Part shown: one piece after another, positions 1-8,583 of the stretch
Layout: every line of letters begins with the position of its first letter
Numbering within the stretch: position 1 is the first letter of the stretch
NCBI GenBank assembly: GCA_016712745.1
Contig: JADJQN010000004.1
Coordinates: forward strand, 310,001-374,000
Source: Sandaracinaceae bacterium
GTDB lineage: Bacteria > Myxococcota_A > Polyangia > Polyangiales > JADJQN01
Direction of reading: 5' to 3'
DNA length: 64,000 bases
Position numbers and translations under genes: made by a program
Notes under the pieces: generated by a model
What the model saw: the letters and a program-made list of their open reading frames with translations, nothing else
What the model was told of the DNA's origin: nothing
Database searches by the model: none

Positions 1-1361
1 ATGATTCCGTTCTCAGCATCGACGGTCCACGCCTTGCGCTCGTAGCTTGCGGCCGACCACGCCCACGAGCCGCTGCCGGACGTAACGCGGTCGAGCATCG
101 TGGGCACTGCTGGATTGCTGACGTCGAACAAAGACACTGTGACTGTGCGTGATTCGGTGTTGTCGACACCGAGGCCGATCAAGCGATCGCCCATGGGCGC
201 AATGCGTTCTACCCAGCCTGGGATCTCGAGCTCTCCTGCCACGAATGGATGCGTGGGGTCGGAAAGGTCGACTACTTCAAGAGGATCGATCTGCTGGAAG
301 TGAACCATGTAGAGGCGGTCGCCATCGAAGGCGGTGCCGTAGACGTTTCCTTCGTAGTAGTAGTCGAGCTCGCCGACCAACGGGAGAGTGTCGGGTAAGG
401 CCGCGTTCAAGATGCGCAGCTTGGTGGTTTGATCATCCCAGCTACGCGTGAGCACGCGCACTTGTGAGCCGTGAACGTCGAGTGCGGTGTCGTCCTGCAT
501 GTATCCATCGAGGGCAACGTCACCGCGGGCAACGAGAAGGCCGACCGGCGAGCTGATGTCGACATAGCGCACATGCGTGCGCGACCAGCCGTCCGGGCTA
601 TCGTTGCGCACGCTCGCGATCACGAAGGCATTCGAGGTGGCGTGAACGTAATAGCCCGAGCCCTCGAAGTTGAGATGTTGCACTTCGCGAATATGGGCGG
701 GGTCGCTGATATCAATGGACGTGAGAACCATCTCGTCGCGCGTCTCGCTTTCGGCAACGCCGTAGCCGCCCCAATAGGCATAGCGATTCGAAACCGAATA
801 GAGAATGTCGCCGACGAGTCGTGTGTCCGAGATGTAGCCATTCAGCACGACATCGCCAATCTCGTGCGGAGCTGATGGATCAGAAAGGTCGATGCCGACG
901 ATTCGGCTGCCGAAGGTTGGAACAAGGCCCGCGTCGAGAGCTGCGCCATCGCGCCAGTAGTCGAAGTAGTCACTGATGATCGCGTAGGCACGCGTGCCGC
1001 GCACATACATTTCGACCGGATAGCCCACCAAGGGCATGCGACCGATCTCGCGCGGATGATCCGGATCGGTCACGTCAAAGACGAAGAGGCCTCGATACTG
1101 ATTGAGCACATAAAGTCGGTTATCGACGAAGCGATAGAGGTCCGCCTCTTCGACCGTACGGTCATCCGCCGCCTCGTCGTCCGACGGTGCCGCGGACAGG
1201 CCTGCGTCTGCGGTGGCGCCATTCGATCCCGCCGAGCCTGCCGATTCGAACTCGTCGTCGTCATTCGCATGAGTCGCCGGCCCACCTGTGTCGGCGCAGC
1301 CCACGAACGCGAAAGCCGTCATGAGTAACGTGAGCCAAGAAGTGTATGTGCGACCAAGCAT
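1..1361 (-). CDS. Secreted beta-propeller domain lipoprotein (3' end cut by window)
   Basis: The reading frame is open from an ATG at 1361 to the left window edge, so about 453 residues are visible and the C-terminus is missing. The N-terminus is a lipoprotein signal with lipobox FVGC (about residues 19-22), followed by an acidic linker. The rest has repeated blades of the type 'VFDVTDPDHPREIGR' and 'VVDLSDPTHPFVAGEL', and a stretch 'GWVERIAPMGDRLIGLGVD', which I associate with the secreted C-terminal beta-propeller family (PF09826-like). A good ribosome binding site (GAAGGAG) lies 7 bases upstream of the ATG, which fixes the start. It is probably a cell-surface binding protein; substrate unknown. 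It is the last gene on this strand after the purine operon and is separated from it by an IS remnant. Confidence 0.8.
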   Translation of the reverse strand, partial: MLGRTYTSWLTLLMTAFAFVGCADTGGPATHANDDDEFESAGSAGSNGATADAGLSAAPSDDEAADDRTVEEADLYRFVDNRLYVLNQYRGLFVFDVTDPDHPREIGRMPLVGYPVEMYVRGTRAYAIISDYFDYWRDGAALDAGLVPTFGSRIVGIDLSDPSAPHEIGDVVLNGYISDTRLVGDILYSVSNRYAYWGGYGVAESETRDEMVLTSIDISDPAHIREVQHLNFEGSGYYVHATSNAFVIASVRNDSPDGWSRTHVRYVDISSPVGLLVARGDVALDGYMQDDTALDVHGSQVRVLTRSWDDQTTKLRILNAALPDTLPLVGELDYYYEGNVYGTAFDGDRLYMVHFQQIDPLEVVDLSDPTHPFVAGELEIPGWVERIAPMGDRLIGLGVDNTESRTVTVSLFDVSNPAVPTMLDRVTSGSGSWAWSAASYERKAWTVDAENGI

Positions 1362-1525
1362 GAGAATCTCCTTCGCAGGCGAGAGTGCCCCCACACAGGT
1401 CTTTAGCAACGCCCATGCCGAACACACGCAGCGAGATCACTCACGATTGTCTGCCTACGCATGTGCCGAATTGTGCCTCTGCGCGCGCGCCGCATGTTTG
1501 AACCGCCAAGCACCTGTGTTGTCGG

Positions 1526-1626
1526 TCAAGGGTTGAGTGAAAGAATTGCTTTGTTTTTGCCGTCGCGGACGATGGCGTTGAGCATGACGAGCAGCTTTCG
1601 CATGACCGCCGTTAGCGCACGTGGTG
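1526..1626 (-). mobile_element. IS110-family transposase C-terminal remnant
   Basis: Just downstream of the purS stop codon, the minus strand encodes about 33 residues ending at a TGA (1526-1528). They contain 'ALTAVMRKLLVMLNAIVRDG', which resembles the conserved extreme C-terminus of IS110/IS116/IS902 transposases (typically AL.A.MRKLL..LNA). No further transposase sequence is recognisable because purS starts immediately upstream. I therefore read it as a deletion scar or truncated element, not a gene. IS110 elements lack terminal inverted repeats, so element ends cannot be located. Confidence 0.55.
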
Positions 1627-1635
1627 GCCAGAGTG

Positions 1636-1875
1636 TCAGACGAGCTCGAGGCGAAAGTCTTCGATGACCGGATTCGCCAGGAGCTTTTCGCACATCTGCT
1701 TGAGCTCTTTCTCGGCGGTCGCGCGGTCTTTGCCGTCGAACTCGATTTCGATGAGCTTGCCAACGCGCGCAGATTTTACAGCCGCGAAGCCAAGGGACAT
1801 GAGGCCGCGACGGACTGCGTCGCCTTGGGGGTCGAGAACTTCTTGCTTCAGCGTGACGTAGACGTTGGCTTTCAT
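1636..1875 (-). CDS. purS: Phosphoribosylformylglycinamidine synthase subunit PurS
   Basis: This 79-residue protein has the usual PurS length and fold signature (N-terminal 'VYVTLKQEVLDPQGDAVRRG', then 'GKLIEIEF'). PurS is the small structural subunit that joins PurL and PurQ in the FGAM synthase complex, step 4 of de novo purine synthesis in the cytoplasm. It follows purC by 27 bases and is the last gene of a purB-purC-purS operon. PurQ, often the next gene, is absent: an IS110-like remnant begins about 10 bases downstream. Identification is from motif and context. Confidence 0.93.
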   Translation of the reverse strand: MKANVYVTLKQEVLDPQGDAVRRGLMSLGFAAVKSARVGKLIEIEFDGKDRATAEKELKQMCEKLLANPVIEDFRLELV

Positions 1876-1902
1876 AACGGTCCTTTCGCGCGTGGGCGAA
1901 GA

Positions 1903-2871
1903 CTAGATGTTGGCGAGATTTCTTCGGATGCGCGGCAGAGGCGCTTCCATGTTGGGCGTAAACGAGGCGCCGCGAATTGTCTCGCAGGCAGTGATGTAAC
2001 GACGCGAGGCCTCGACGCGCACGTCGTCGGGGATTTGCGGCGGTGTGCCTTCGCCTTTGTAGCCGGCTTCGGCGAGCCAACGACGCACATACTCTTTGTC
2101 GAACGATTCGGGATCTTCGTTCGATGCCATGCGGGCGGCGTAGGAACCGGCGTACCAAAAGCGCGAAGAGTCGGGCGTGTGGATCTCATCGATGACGATG
2201 ATGCGACCGTCCTTGGTCTTGCCGAACTCGTACTTCGTGTCGACCAAGATCAATCCACGCTCGGCGCAGACTTTCTGACCAAATGCGAAAAGAGTCTTCG
2301 CCATCTCGGCAGCTTCGTCGAAATCGCGAGCGGTAATCTTGCCGGACGCGACAATCTCTTCGCGCGATGCGCTTACGTCATGGTCGCCTTTATCGGCCTT
2401 GGTGCTCGGTGTCAGGATCGGCGTCGGCAACGCTTGATGTTTGTGCAAGCCATCCGGCAAACGGTGGCCACAAAACATGCGTTCGCCACGTTCGTAGTGC
2501 GTCCAAATGCTGGTCGACGTCACGCCCGTCAAATAGGAACGCATCACGTACTCGACGGGGAGCGGCGTGCACTCGATGCCGATAAGAACGTTGGGGTCGG
2601 GAATCGAGAGCACATGATTGGGAACGACGTTCTTCGACTCGTTGAACCACCACGCCGCGATGTCGTTGAGAACTTGGCCCTTGAAGGGCAGGGTGCCAAG
2701 AACGCGATCAAAGGCGCTGATGCGGTCGGTGACCACCAAGACGCGACGACCATCCTTGGTGGAGTAGTTGTCGCGAACTTTTCCTTCGTACTTGGTGCCG
2801 ACGAAATCAAAGTCGGTTTTATCGAGGGTGACCGCGAGGCCCTTTTTCAACGTTTCGACATCCACGGTCAC
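1903..2871 (-). CDS. purC: Phosphoribosylaminoimidazole-succinocarboxamide synthase (SAICAR synthetase)
   Basis: The 322-residue protein joins CAIR and aspartate with ATP to form SAICAR in purine synthesis. It carries the nucleotide-binding start 'GKVRDNY', the family motif 'VTDRISAFDRVLG', 'EYVMRSYLTG', and the C-terminal 'LILVDTKYEFG' and 'DEIHTPDSSRFW' segments with catalytic acidic residues. Its length fits the longer (about 300 residue) PurC subtype and not the 237-residue E. coli type. Its start overlaps the purB stop by 4 bases (ATGA arrangement), which implies translational coupling in the purB-purC-purS operon. Confidence 0.96.
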   Translation of the reverse strand: MTVDVETLKKGLAVTLDKTDFDFVGTKYEGKVRDNYSTKDGRRVLVVTDRISAFDRVLGTLPFKGQVLNDIAAWWFNESKNVVPNHVLSIPDPNVLIGIECTPLPVEYVMRSYLTGVTSTSIWTHYERGERMFCGHRLPDGLHKHQALPTPILTPSTKADKGDHDVSASREEIVASGKITARDFDEAAEMAKTLFAFGQKVCAERGLILVDTKYEFGKTKDGRIIVIDEIHTPDSSRFWYAGSYAARMASNEDPESFDKEYVRRWLAEAGYKGEGTPPQIPDDVRVEASRRYITACETIRGASFTPNMEAPLPRIRRNLANI

Positions 2872-4178
2872 GAAGCGGCTCCCACGGCGAGCGCGCGGTC
2901 GATGATGGTGTCTACATGCGCGAGCGCGTGCTCGAGGTCGAACTGATTGCGAATCTCGGTCTCACTCAAATGTTTACGAAGGTCCGCGTCGGCCAGAAGC
3001 AGATCGACAAACGAGCCCTCTTTGTGAAAGGCACGCATCGCATTGCGCTGAACGAGCACGTAGCCGTCTTGGCGTCCCATGCCTTTGTCCACAAGTGCGA
3101 GAAGAATGCCCTCGCTCGCCCAAAGGCCGCCCGACATCTCCAAGTTCTTCTTCAAGTTGTCGGGATAGACGACGAGGCCTTCCACAAGACCTTTGGTGCG
3201 GTCGAGCATGAAGGCAAGTGTCGCCGTTGCGTCGGGCAAAAGCATGCGCTCCACCGATGAATGACTGATATCGCGCTCATGCCACAACGCCATATTTTCG
3301 AAGGCGGGCGTGACGGCGGCGCGAACCACACGCGCAAGCCCACAGAGGTTTTCGCTGAGCACGGGATTGCGCTTGTGGGGCATCGCGCTCGAGCCCTTTT
3401 GACCCTTCGCGAATGCTTCCTCCGCCTCGGTGAGCTCCGTGCGCTGCCAATGACGCACATTGGTGGCAAAGCGCTCGATGCTCGTTGCCACAGTGGCCAT
3501 GGCGCTCGTGAGAACTGCGTGACGGTCGCGCGATACGATTTGCGTCGCCACCGTTTCGCCGCCGAGACCCAGACGCGTAAGCGCGTCCTTCTCGATGGCC
3601 GGCGTCAGGTGAGCGTAGGTACCTACCGCGCCCGCGATCTTGCCGACTGCGATGGTTGCGCGTGCGTTGACGAGCTCTCGCTTGCCACGCGCAAGCTCAG
3701 CGTAGTGACCGGCCAACGCCAATCCGAAGGTGATCGGTTCGGCGTGAATGCCGTGCGAGCGCCCGATCATCGGCGTCTTGCGATGCTCTTCGATCCGACC
3801 ACGAAACGCCGTGAGCAGCTTCTCGAGTCGCTCGATCAATTTGTCAGTCGCTTCGCGCAGAAGAATCGCGAGCGATGAATCAAGCACATCCGAAGAAGTC
3901 ATGCCTCGATGAAGAAAGCGCGCCGGCGCACCTGCCAGCTCCTCCACATGCGTGAGAAACGCGATCACGTCGTGACGCGTCGTTCGTTCAATCTCGTCGA
4001 TGCGTTCGGGGACCAGCTCGGAGGCCAAAGGGCGAATCTGCGCGGCGGTCCCTTTCGGAACACTTCCCGCAGCTTCCATGGCTTCGCACGCGGCGAGCTC
4101 GACCTCGAGCCAGGTCTGATAGCGCTTCTCGGTGGACCACAATGCGGCGAAATCCGTCGGTGTGTAACGCGGAATCAT
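2868..4178 (-). CDS. purB: Adenylosuccinate lyase
   Basis: This 436-residue protein cleaves SAICAR to AICAR and adenylosuccinate to AMP, releasing fumarate in both cases. It has the fumarase/aspartase superfamily signature 'GSSAMPHKRNP' (about residues 257-267), the 'GMTSSDVLDSSLAI' segment and 'GRSHGIHAEPITFG', which supply active-site His and Ser residues. It is the first gene of the purB-purC-purS operon and starts at an ATG beginning 'MIPRYTPTDFAALWS', a typical PurB N-terminus. The 91 bases upstream separate it from the divergent CapA-like gene and must hold both promoters. Confidence 0.96.
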   Translation of the reverse strand: MIPRYTPTDFAALWSTEKRYQTWLEVELAACEAMEAAGSVPKGTAAQIRPLASELVPERIDEIERTTRHDVIAFLTHVEELAGAPARFLHRGMTSSDVLDSSLAILLREATDKLIERLEKLLTAFRGRIEEHRKTPMIGRSHGIHAEPITFGLALAGHYAELARGKRELVNARATIAVGKIAGAVGTYAHLTPAIEKDALTRLGLGGETVATQIVSRDRHAVLTSAMATVATSIERFATNVRHWQRTELTEAEEAFAKGQKGSSAMPHKRNPVLSENLCGLARVVRAAVTPAFENMALWHERDISHSSVERMLLPDATATLAFMLDRTKGLVEGLVVYPDNLKKNLEMSGGLWASEGILLALVDKGMGRQDGYVLVQRNAMRAFHKEGSFVDLLLADADLRKHLSETEIRNQFDLEHALAHVDTIIDRALAVGAAS

Positions 4179-4269
4179 AGGCGCGCGGAACCTATCAGAC
4201 GAAACGGGGTGCCGTCACCGATCCCACGTTTTTTGACCTTAGGTCTCGCGGTTTACGACAATTCCGAAA

Positions 4270-5601
4270 GTGTCGAATCTCTCTCCCAAAGCCCGCGCGA
4301 AGTTGCACCACTGGCATCTGATTTTGGCCCTGGTCGTCATTTGCGCGACAGTTCTCGTAGGCGCCGTTGGGCAAGACGCCAAGCCTGCACTACCCGTTGC
4401 GACTGCGATCGCTCCCGGACCTTCCCGTGCAGCGGCTCAGCCTTCGACAACCGCGCCCACTCTCGCGCCGCCGGTTTCCGCCGCGCCCGCGCGCCGGCAT
4501 CTCGTCATTCAAGGGGCGGGCGATGTCATTCTTCATACGCGCGTGCAGGACTCTGCGCGTTTTCACGAGAGCACTGCAGCGAGCACACAGGGCTTTGGCT
4601 ACTTAGTCGAACGCCTGCGCCCAGTTCTGCAAAAGGGTGATCTGAACATCGTCAATCTGGAGACGCCGCTCGCCACGCAGCGCAATTCGCAAGCGGCCGA
4701 CCCGCCCATGTTGAACGGACCCCAGGTTGCGGCGCGCGCTCTTTCGGGCGTCGGTTTTCACATCGCGACGCTTGCGAACAACCATGCCTACGACCAGACC
4801 ATTGCAGGCGTTCCTGAAACTCGCGCCACGCTCGCCGATGCCCACGTTGTTGGAGTCGGCGGCGGACAGAATTTCGAAGCGGCGCATGAGATCGCGTACG
4901 TCGATATGCAAGGCGTGCGGGTCGCAGTGCTTTCGTTCGCTGAAATGGTCAACGGCGGTGCAGATGTGCAGGCGCGCCTCTCACGCGCAGCGCCTCAAGT
5001 CGCCGTTTGGCGTGGGGCTTCCGATCTAGCATTTGTGCGCGAGGCGCGTGCCCATGCCGACATCGTCGTCGTTGCGTTCCATTGGGGCGAAGAGTTCAGC
5101 GCCACGCCGTCGAGCTTTCAGCGAACGACGGGCCGGCAACTCTGCGAAGCGGGTGCTAGTCTGGTGCTCGGAACGCATTCCCACACTCTTCAACCGGTCA
5201 CGACACACGAGCACGATGGCAATCCGTGCGTGGTCGCGTACTCGCTCGGCAACCTGATCTCTAACCAGGGTCTCAAATACCGATTCGGCTACGTGAACCC
5301 AGACCCCGGTCGTGCGCAGGGCATCGCTGAGACGTGCGACGGCGCAGTGCTACGCGTGGGCTTCGAAGAGGATGCGCAGGGCAAGATGCGCGTGACCCAG
5401 ATCGCGGCTGTGCCTCTGTGGGTCGAGAACAATTGGGAAGAGCGCTACTACGATGATGCGTTCCAGAACGATATCTTCGTTGCGCCGCTTGCCGACCTTC
5501 GCGCCGACGCCTCGCGCCTGCGCAATCTGCGAACCTACGAAGAACGTTGGGAAAGCATCCCGCGCGTCCTTGGCTCGCTCGTGCACATCGTCCCAGAGTG
5601 A
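4270..5601 (+). CDS. CapA/PGA-cap family metallophosphatase-like protein
   Basis: The 443-residue protein starts with GTG. It has one N-terminal hydrophobic segment (about residues 14-34) acting as a signal anchor, then a Pro/Ala-rich linker, then a CapA/PgsA-type calcineurin-like domain. Visible motifs are 'GAGDVILHTRV', 'NLETPLA', 'LANNHAYDQ', 'VVAFHWGEEF', 'LVLGTHSHTLQP' and 'VAYSLGNLISNQ', which hold the metal-ligand Asp, Asn and His residues. CapA-like proteins are linked to poly-gamma-glutamate capsule export in Bacillus. Most bacterial homologues stand alone and have unknown substrates, and no pgsB/pgsC neighbour is present here. I infer an extracytoplasmic phosphodiesterase-like role. 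Confidence 0.85.
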   Translation: MSNLSPKARAKLHHWHLILALVVICATVLVGAVGQDAKPALPVATAIAPGPSRAAAQPSTTAPTLAPPVSAAPARRHLVIQGAGDVILHTRVQDSARFHESTAASTQGFGYLVERLRPVLQKGDLNIVNLETPLATQRNSQAADPPMLNGPQVAARALSGVGFHIATLANNHAYDQTIAGVPETRATLADAHVVGVGGGQNFEAAHEIAYVDMQGVRVAVLSFAEMVNGGADVQARLSRAAPQVAVWRGASDLAFVREARAHADIVVVAFHWGEEFSATPSSFQRTTGRQLCEAGASLVLGTHSHTLQPVTTHEHDGNPCVVAYSLGNLISNQGLKYRFGYVNPDPGRAQGIAETCDGAVLRVGFEEDAQGKMRVTQIAAVPLWVENNWEERYYDDAFQNDIFVAPLADLRADASRLRNLRTYEERWESIPRVLGSLVHIVPE

Positions 5602-5640
5602 GGATCGCACGGGCACGCGAAGTCGCAGATCCGCATTGAA

Positions 5641-5763
5641 TCTTTACAGAAAAGTTTACTTGTAAAGTTTTGGTCGACGATATTTCCCGCAAATAAATGC
5701 TTGGCGACGCGCAACAGTGACTATACATACAAGTGTAGGTGGTTCGCTTGTGAAAATGTAAAG
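5641..5763 (+). promoter_or_regulatory. AT-rich promoter region with palindromic operator-like sites
   Basis: The 196-base gap before the 3-hydroxyacyl-CoA dehydrogenase gene is clearly AT-richer than its surroundings. It has a perfect 5-2-5 palindrome TTTACTTGTAAA (5655-5666), nested in a wider pair CTTTACA (5642-5648) / TGTAAAG (5661-5667). A second palindrome TACAAGTGTA lies near 5728-5737, and a half site ATGTAAAG near 5755-5763. The shared core (TTTACA/TGTAAA) suggests repeated binding of one dimeric repressor, perhaps a fatty-acid regulator given the downstream gene. The regulator itself is not identified. Confidence 0.45.
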
Positions 5764-5797
5764 CCAGGGCGGCGGTCGTACCGCAAAGGGAGCGCAT

Positions 5798-6721
5798 ATG
5801 ATCCAGGGAACAGTGGGCGTCGTTGGTTGCGGCCAAATGGGTACGGGGATCATCGAGGTGGCTGCACGAGCCGGCCTTAAGGTCGTCGCAGTCAAACTCA
5901 CGGGCAACGCCCAGGACGCAGCGGCGCGGGTCGCCAAATCCCTCGATCGCGGCGTGCAGAAGGGCAAGATGACTGCCCCCGAGCGCGACGAAGCTATGGC
6001 GCGCATCACCTTTACAAACGAGCTCGCAGCCCTTTCCGAATGCGAGCTTGTCATTGAGTCGGCCGTCGAGGACGCAAACCAGAAGCGTCGTCTTTTCACC
6101 GAAATCGAAGCGGTGCTCGCTCCGTCAGCCGTGCTCACCACGAACACATCCTCGCTACGCTTGAGCGCGTTCGACGATGTGCTCGCGCGCCCCGGCCAGT
6201 TCCTCGGTCTGCACTTTTTCAATCCCGTTCAGTTGATGTCTCTTGTCGAAGTCGGCCCAACGAAGGCGACCGTGCCCGCCGCGACCGAAATCGCCCGCGC
6301 CTTCGTGGCCAAGATCGGCAAGACGCCAGTGCAAGTCGCCGACTCACCTGGCTACGTCGTCAATCGATTGCTCGTGCCCTACATCCTGCACGCGATCGAA
6401 ACTCTGGAAGGCGGCATCGCTTCTGCCGAAGAGATCGACACCGCGATGAAACTTGGCTGCGGTCATCCGATGGGTCCATTGGCGATCGCCGACCTGATCG
6501 GCCTCGATGTCGTCTTCGCCATGGCCAAGACACTTCACACCGAGCTCAACGACACGCGCTATCGCGCTCCCTCGTTGTTGCGTCGCCTCATGCTCGCCGG
6601 TCACCTCGGTCGCAAGGCGGGCAAGGGGATCTACGACTACTCGGGCGAGACGCCCGTTGTGAACGCGTCGATCGGGCAGGCCTCGATTCCGCCATCGTTC
6701 GCACGCACAGCGTCGCGCTAA
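5798..6721 (+). CDS. 3-hydroxybutyryl-CoA / 3-hydroxyacyl-CoA dehydrogenase
   Basis: This 307-residue enzyme has an N-terminal Rossmann domain ('VGVVGCGQMGTGI', about residues 6-18) and the catalytic-His segment 'GLHFFNPVQLM', then the C-terminal dimerisation domain with 'DSPGYVVNRLL' and 'GHPMGPLAIADLIGLD'. It oxidises (S)-3-hydroxyacyl-CoA to 3-ketoacyl-CoA with NAD(P), for beta-oxidation or butyrate/PHB-type metabolism. The length matches the monofunctional Hbd/PaaH type (about 285-315 residues), not the FadB fusion. The start is supported by AAAGGGAG about 6 bases upstream. The AT-rich palindromic promoter before it suggests tight regulation. No other fatty-acid genes are adjacent. Confidence 0.93.
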   Translation: MIQGTVGVVGCGQMGTGIIEVAARAGLKVVAVKLTGNAQDAAARVAKSLDRGVQKGKMTAPERDEAMARITFTNELAALSECELVIESAVEDANQKRRLFTEIEAVLAPSAVLTTNTSSLRLSAFDDVLARPGQFLGLHFFNPVQLMSLVEVGPTKATVPAATEIARAFVAKIGKTPVQVADSPGYVVNRLLVPYILHAIETLEGGIASAEEIDTAMKLGCGHPMGPLAIADLIGLDVVFAMAKTLHTELNDTRYRAPSLLRRLMLAGHLGRKAGKGIYDYSGETPVVNASIGQASIPPSFARTASR

Positions 6722-6785
6722 CAAGTTTGCGCTACCGGCCTCGCGCGTTGACTAAGCCATGCGGCGGCGCTAGCCATCCTCTCTG

Positions 6786-7388
6786 ATGGCGCACGTCGAG
6801 ACTCTCGAAGAGATCAGGGCAAGGCTGCTCGCTGCCGAAAAGGGCAGCTCGCTCGTGCACGACGACGCGCGGGCTGCAGTCGCTGCAATCTTCCGCGAAA
6901 AAGTTCCCGACATAGGCCCCGAGCTTCTTTTCATTCGCCGCGCCGAGCATCCGAAAGATCCGTGGTCCGGCCACATGGCGTTCCCCGGAGGTCGGCGCGA
7001 TCCCGACGACGCCGACCTGCTCTCGACGGCGGTTCGCGAAACACACGAGGAAATCGGCATCAACCTACGCACTCAAGCGCGCCTTCTCGGACAACTCGAT
7101 GAATTGCCAGCCATGGCGCGCGGCGAACGGCTGGGGCTCACGATTACCCCCTTTGTCTTTGAGCTCGTCACGGATCAAACGCTAGTGCTCGACGAGACAG
7201 AAGTAGCCGAAGCGTTGTGGACTCCGATTCGCCCCATGCTGCGCGGCGAGTCTTCGACTGAGTTTCCCTACACCTATCGCAATGAACCTCTGCGCCTGCC
7301 CGGTTACCAAGTTGGCGAACGCGTCGTGTGGGGACTCACCTATCAGATGCTGCAGGTGCTATTTCGTTCGCTCGCGTCCAAGCCATAG
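6786..7388 (+). CDS. NUDIX hydrolase, CoA pyrophosphatase-like (NudL/NUDT8 type)
   Basis: The 200-residue protein has a NUDIX box 'FPGGRRDPDDADLL...AVRETHEEIGI' (about residues 64-91) with the one-residue longer spacing typical of the NudL/UPF0035 group, and the preceding 'LLFIRRAEHPKDPWSGHMAF'. These enzymes hydrolyse CoA or acyl-CoA pyrophosphate bonds to 3'-phosphoadenosine monophosphate and phosphopantetheine. Its 3' end overlaps the convergent MBL-fold gene by 46 bases, which is unusual in length. Substrate preference cannot be read from sequence alone; other nucleoside diphosphate-X substrates are possible. Confidence 0.85.
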   Translation: MAHVETLEEIRARLLAAEKGSSLVHDDARAAVAAIFREKVPDIGPELLFIRRAEHPKDPWSGHMAFPGGRRDPDDADLLSTAVRETHEEIGINLRTQARLLGQLDELPAMARGERLGLTITPFVFELVTDQTLVLDETEVAEALWTPIRPMLRGESSTEFPYTYRNEPLRLPGYQVGERVVWGLTYQMLQVLFRSLASKP

Positions 7389-8155
7389 TTCAGCGTAAGC
7401 GTGCGCGAGAGCGGCACCGACATCGGCGAGTCTTGTTGTGCGAGATAGAGGTCGATGTCCTTCGTCGACAGAGCGTCTTGCGCAACGGCGCGTGCGACCT
7501 CTTCGGTGTTGTTCTTCTTCGAGAGATGCATCAGCACGACGGTGTGAGTGCGCGCGGTAAGCTCGCGCAAGAGCTCGGCGGTATGCAGATTGTCGAGGTG
7601 CCCAAGGCGCCCGCGAACGCGGCGCTGGATGTGCTCGGGGTAAGGTCCGCGCGTGAGCATATCGTCGTCGTAGTTCGACTCAATCATGAGTACGTCGCAT
7701 GCCTTGAGGTGATCCACGAGGCTTGCTTCGACTTCGCCAAGGTCTGTTGCAAGTCCCACGCAGCAGTGCTCGTCGCGCATGCGAAGGGCTACTTGAGGCG
7801 CATCGTGTGGTACGGCATGCGGCTCAATCGCAAGATCGCCGACCTCGAATGCTGAGTTGGCACCGTAGACGCGCAGCGCGGCCTCCGCGTGAAAACGAAC
7901 GTTCCGACGTGTCGACTCCGTCATGTAAACGTTGGTGCAAAACGCCTGCGCGTACGATTGCGCATGGGCGCTGTGATCGCCGTGGGCATGCGTAATGACT
8001 ACGCCGTCAATCTTGCCAACGTCGCGCCCCATGGCTTTCATACGCAGGCGCACCTGCTTGGCCGAGAGCCCCGCGTCGATGAGCACGCGTGTGGTCTTGG
8101 TTTCAACAAGTGTGCAGTTGCCAGCGCTTCCGCTACCTAAAATCGTGACGCGCAC
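7343..8155 (-). CDS. MBL-fold metallo-hydrolase, YycJ/WalJ-like
   Basis: This 270-residue protein has the metallo-beta-lactamase fold: start 'MRVTILGSGSAGNCTLVET', 'VLIDAGLSAKQVRLRM', the metal site 'THAHGDHS', then 'GLATDLGE', 'IESNYDDDML' and 'VVLMHLSKKNNTEE'. This set matches the YycJ/WalJ/VicX subgroup, which are 5'-phospho-DNA/RNA exonuclease-like enzymes of uncertain physiological role. The length fits (about 260-270). The final 15 residues are encoded over the 3' end of the convergent NUDIX gene. No walRK genes are present nearby, so a cell-wall two-component link should not be assumed. Confidence 0.9.
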   Translation of the reverse strand: MRVTILGSGSAGNCTLVETKTTRVLIDAGLSAKQVRLRMKAMGRDVGKIDGVVITHAHGDHSAHAQSYAQAFCTNVYMTESTRRNVRFHAEAALRVYGANSAFEVGDLAIEPHAVPHDAPQVALRMRDEHCCVGLATDLGEVEASLVDHLKACDVLMIESNYDDDMLTRGPYPEHIQRRVRGRLGHLDNLHTAELLRELTARTHTVVLMHLSKKNNTEEVARAVAQDALSTKDIDLYLAQQDSPMSVPLSRTLTLNYGLDASERNSTCSI

Positions 8156-8246
8156 CGCACGACCCTACGAGGAAGGATCGATCGGTGCAAGCGGCCGCGA
8201 ATCGCAGCGCTTGCGACCTATCCACAATCGTCTTAGACATTGGCTC

Positions 8247-8570
8247 GTGGAAGAACCTGCCTACATGAAGCTTGCAGATGCGGCATTTCGTAAGCTCAGC
8301 GATGCCTTCGATAGCATCGATGCCGAAGACGCCGACCTCGATTCAAAGGGCGACGTGATTACGATCACCTTCCGCAATAAACAACGCTGCGTGATCAATA
8401 CGCAGAGGCCCACGCGCCAGATTTGGTTGGCTGGTGGTCAGCGAGCGTGGCACTTCGCGTGGGACGACTCGACGCAGACTTGGCTCGACGACAAGGGCAG
8501 TGGGGCTGAGCTCTTCGCAACCATCGCGGGCATCGCCAAAGACGCAGGCGGTCTCGACCTTCGCTTCTAA
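8247..8570 (+). CDS. cyaY: Iron donor protein CyaY (bacterial frataxin)
   Basis: The 107-residue product, from a GTG start at 8247, aligns well with the frataxin fold: 'KLADAAFRKLSDAFDSID' acidic helix 1, 'DVITITF', 'INTQRPTRQIWLAGG', 'AWHFAWDDSTQTWLDD' and the C-terminal 'GAELFATI'. CyaY binds iron through the acidic helix and modulates iron-sulfur cluster assembly on IscS/IscU. A longer frame upstream exists, but it runs through the promoter and the divergent MBL gene, and the family starts within a few residues of the first helix. An internal ATG at 8265 is the alternative start. No isc genes lie alongside. Confidence 0.88.
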   Translation: MEEPAYMKLADAAFRKLSDAFDSIDAEDADLDSKGDVITITFRNKQRCVINTQRPTRQIWLAGGQRAWHFAWDDSTQTWLDDKGSGAELFATIAGIAKDAGGLDLRF

Positions 8571-8583
8571 GCGGTGCGCGTAG

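Noticed and set aside
1621..2946. Plus-strand 441-residue open frame over purS/purC
   Set aside because: Lies entirely antisense to purC and purS, which have clear family motifs; no ribosome binding site or recognisable domain.
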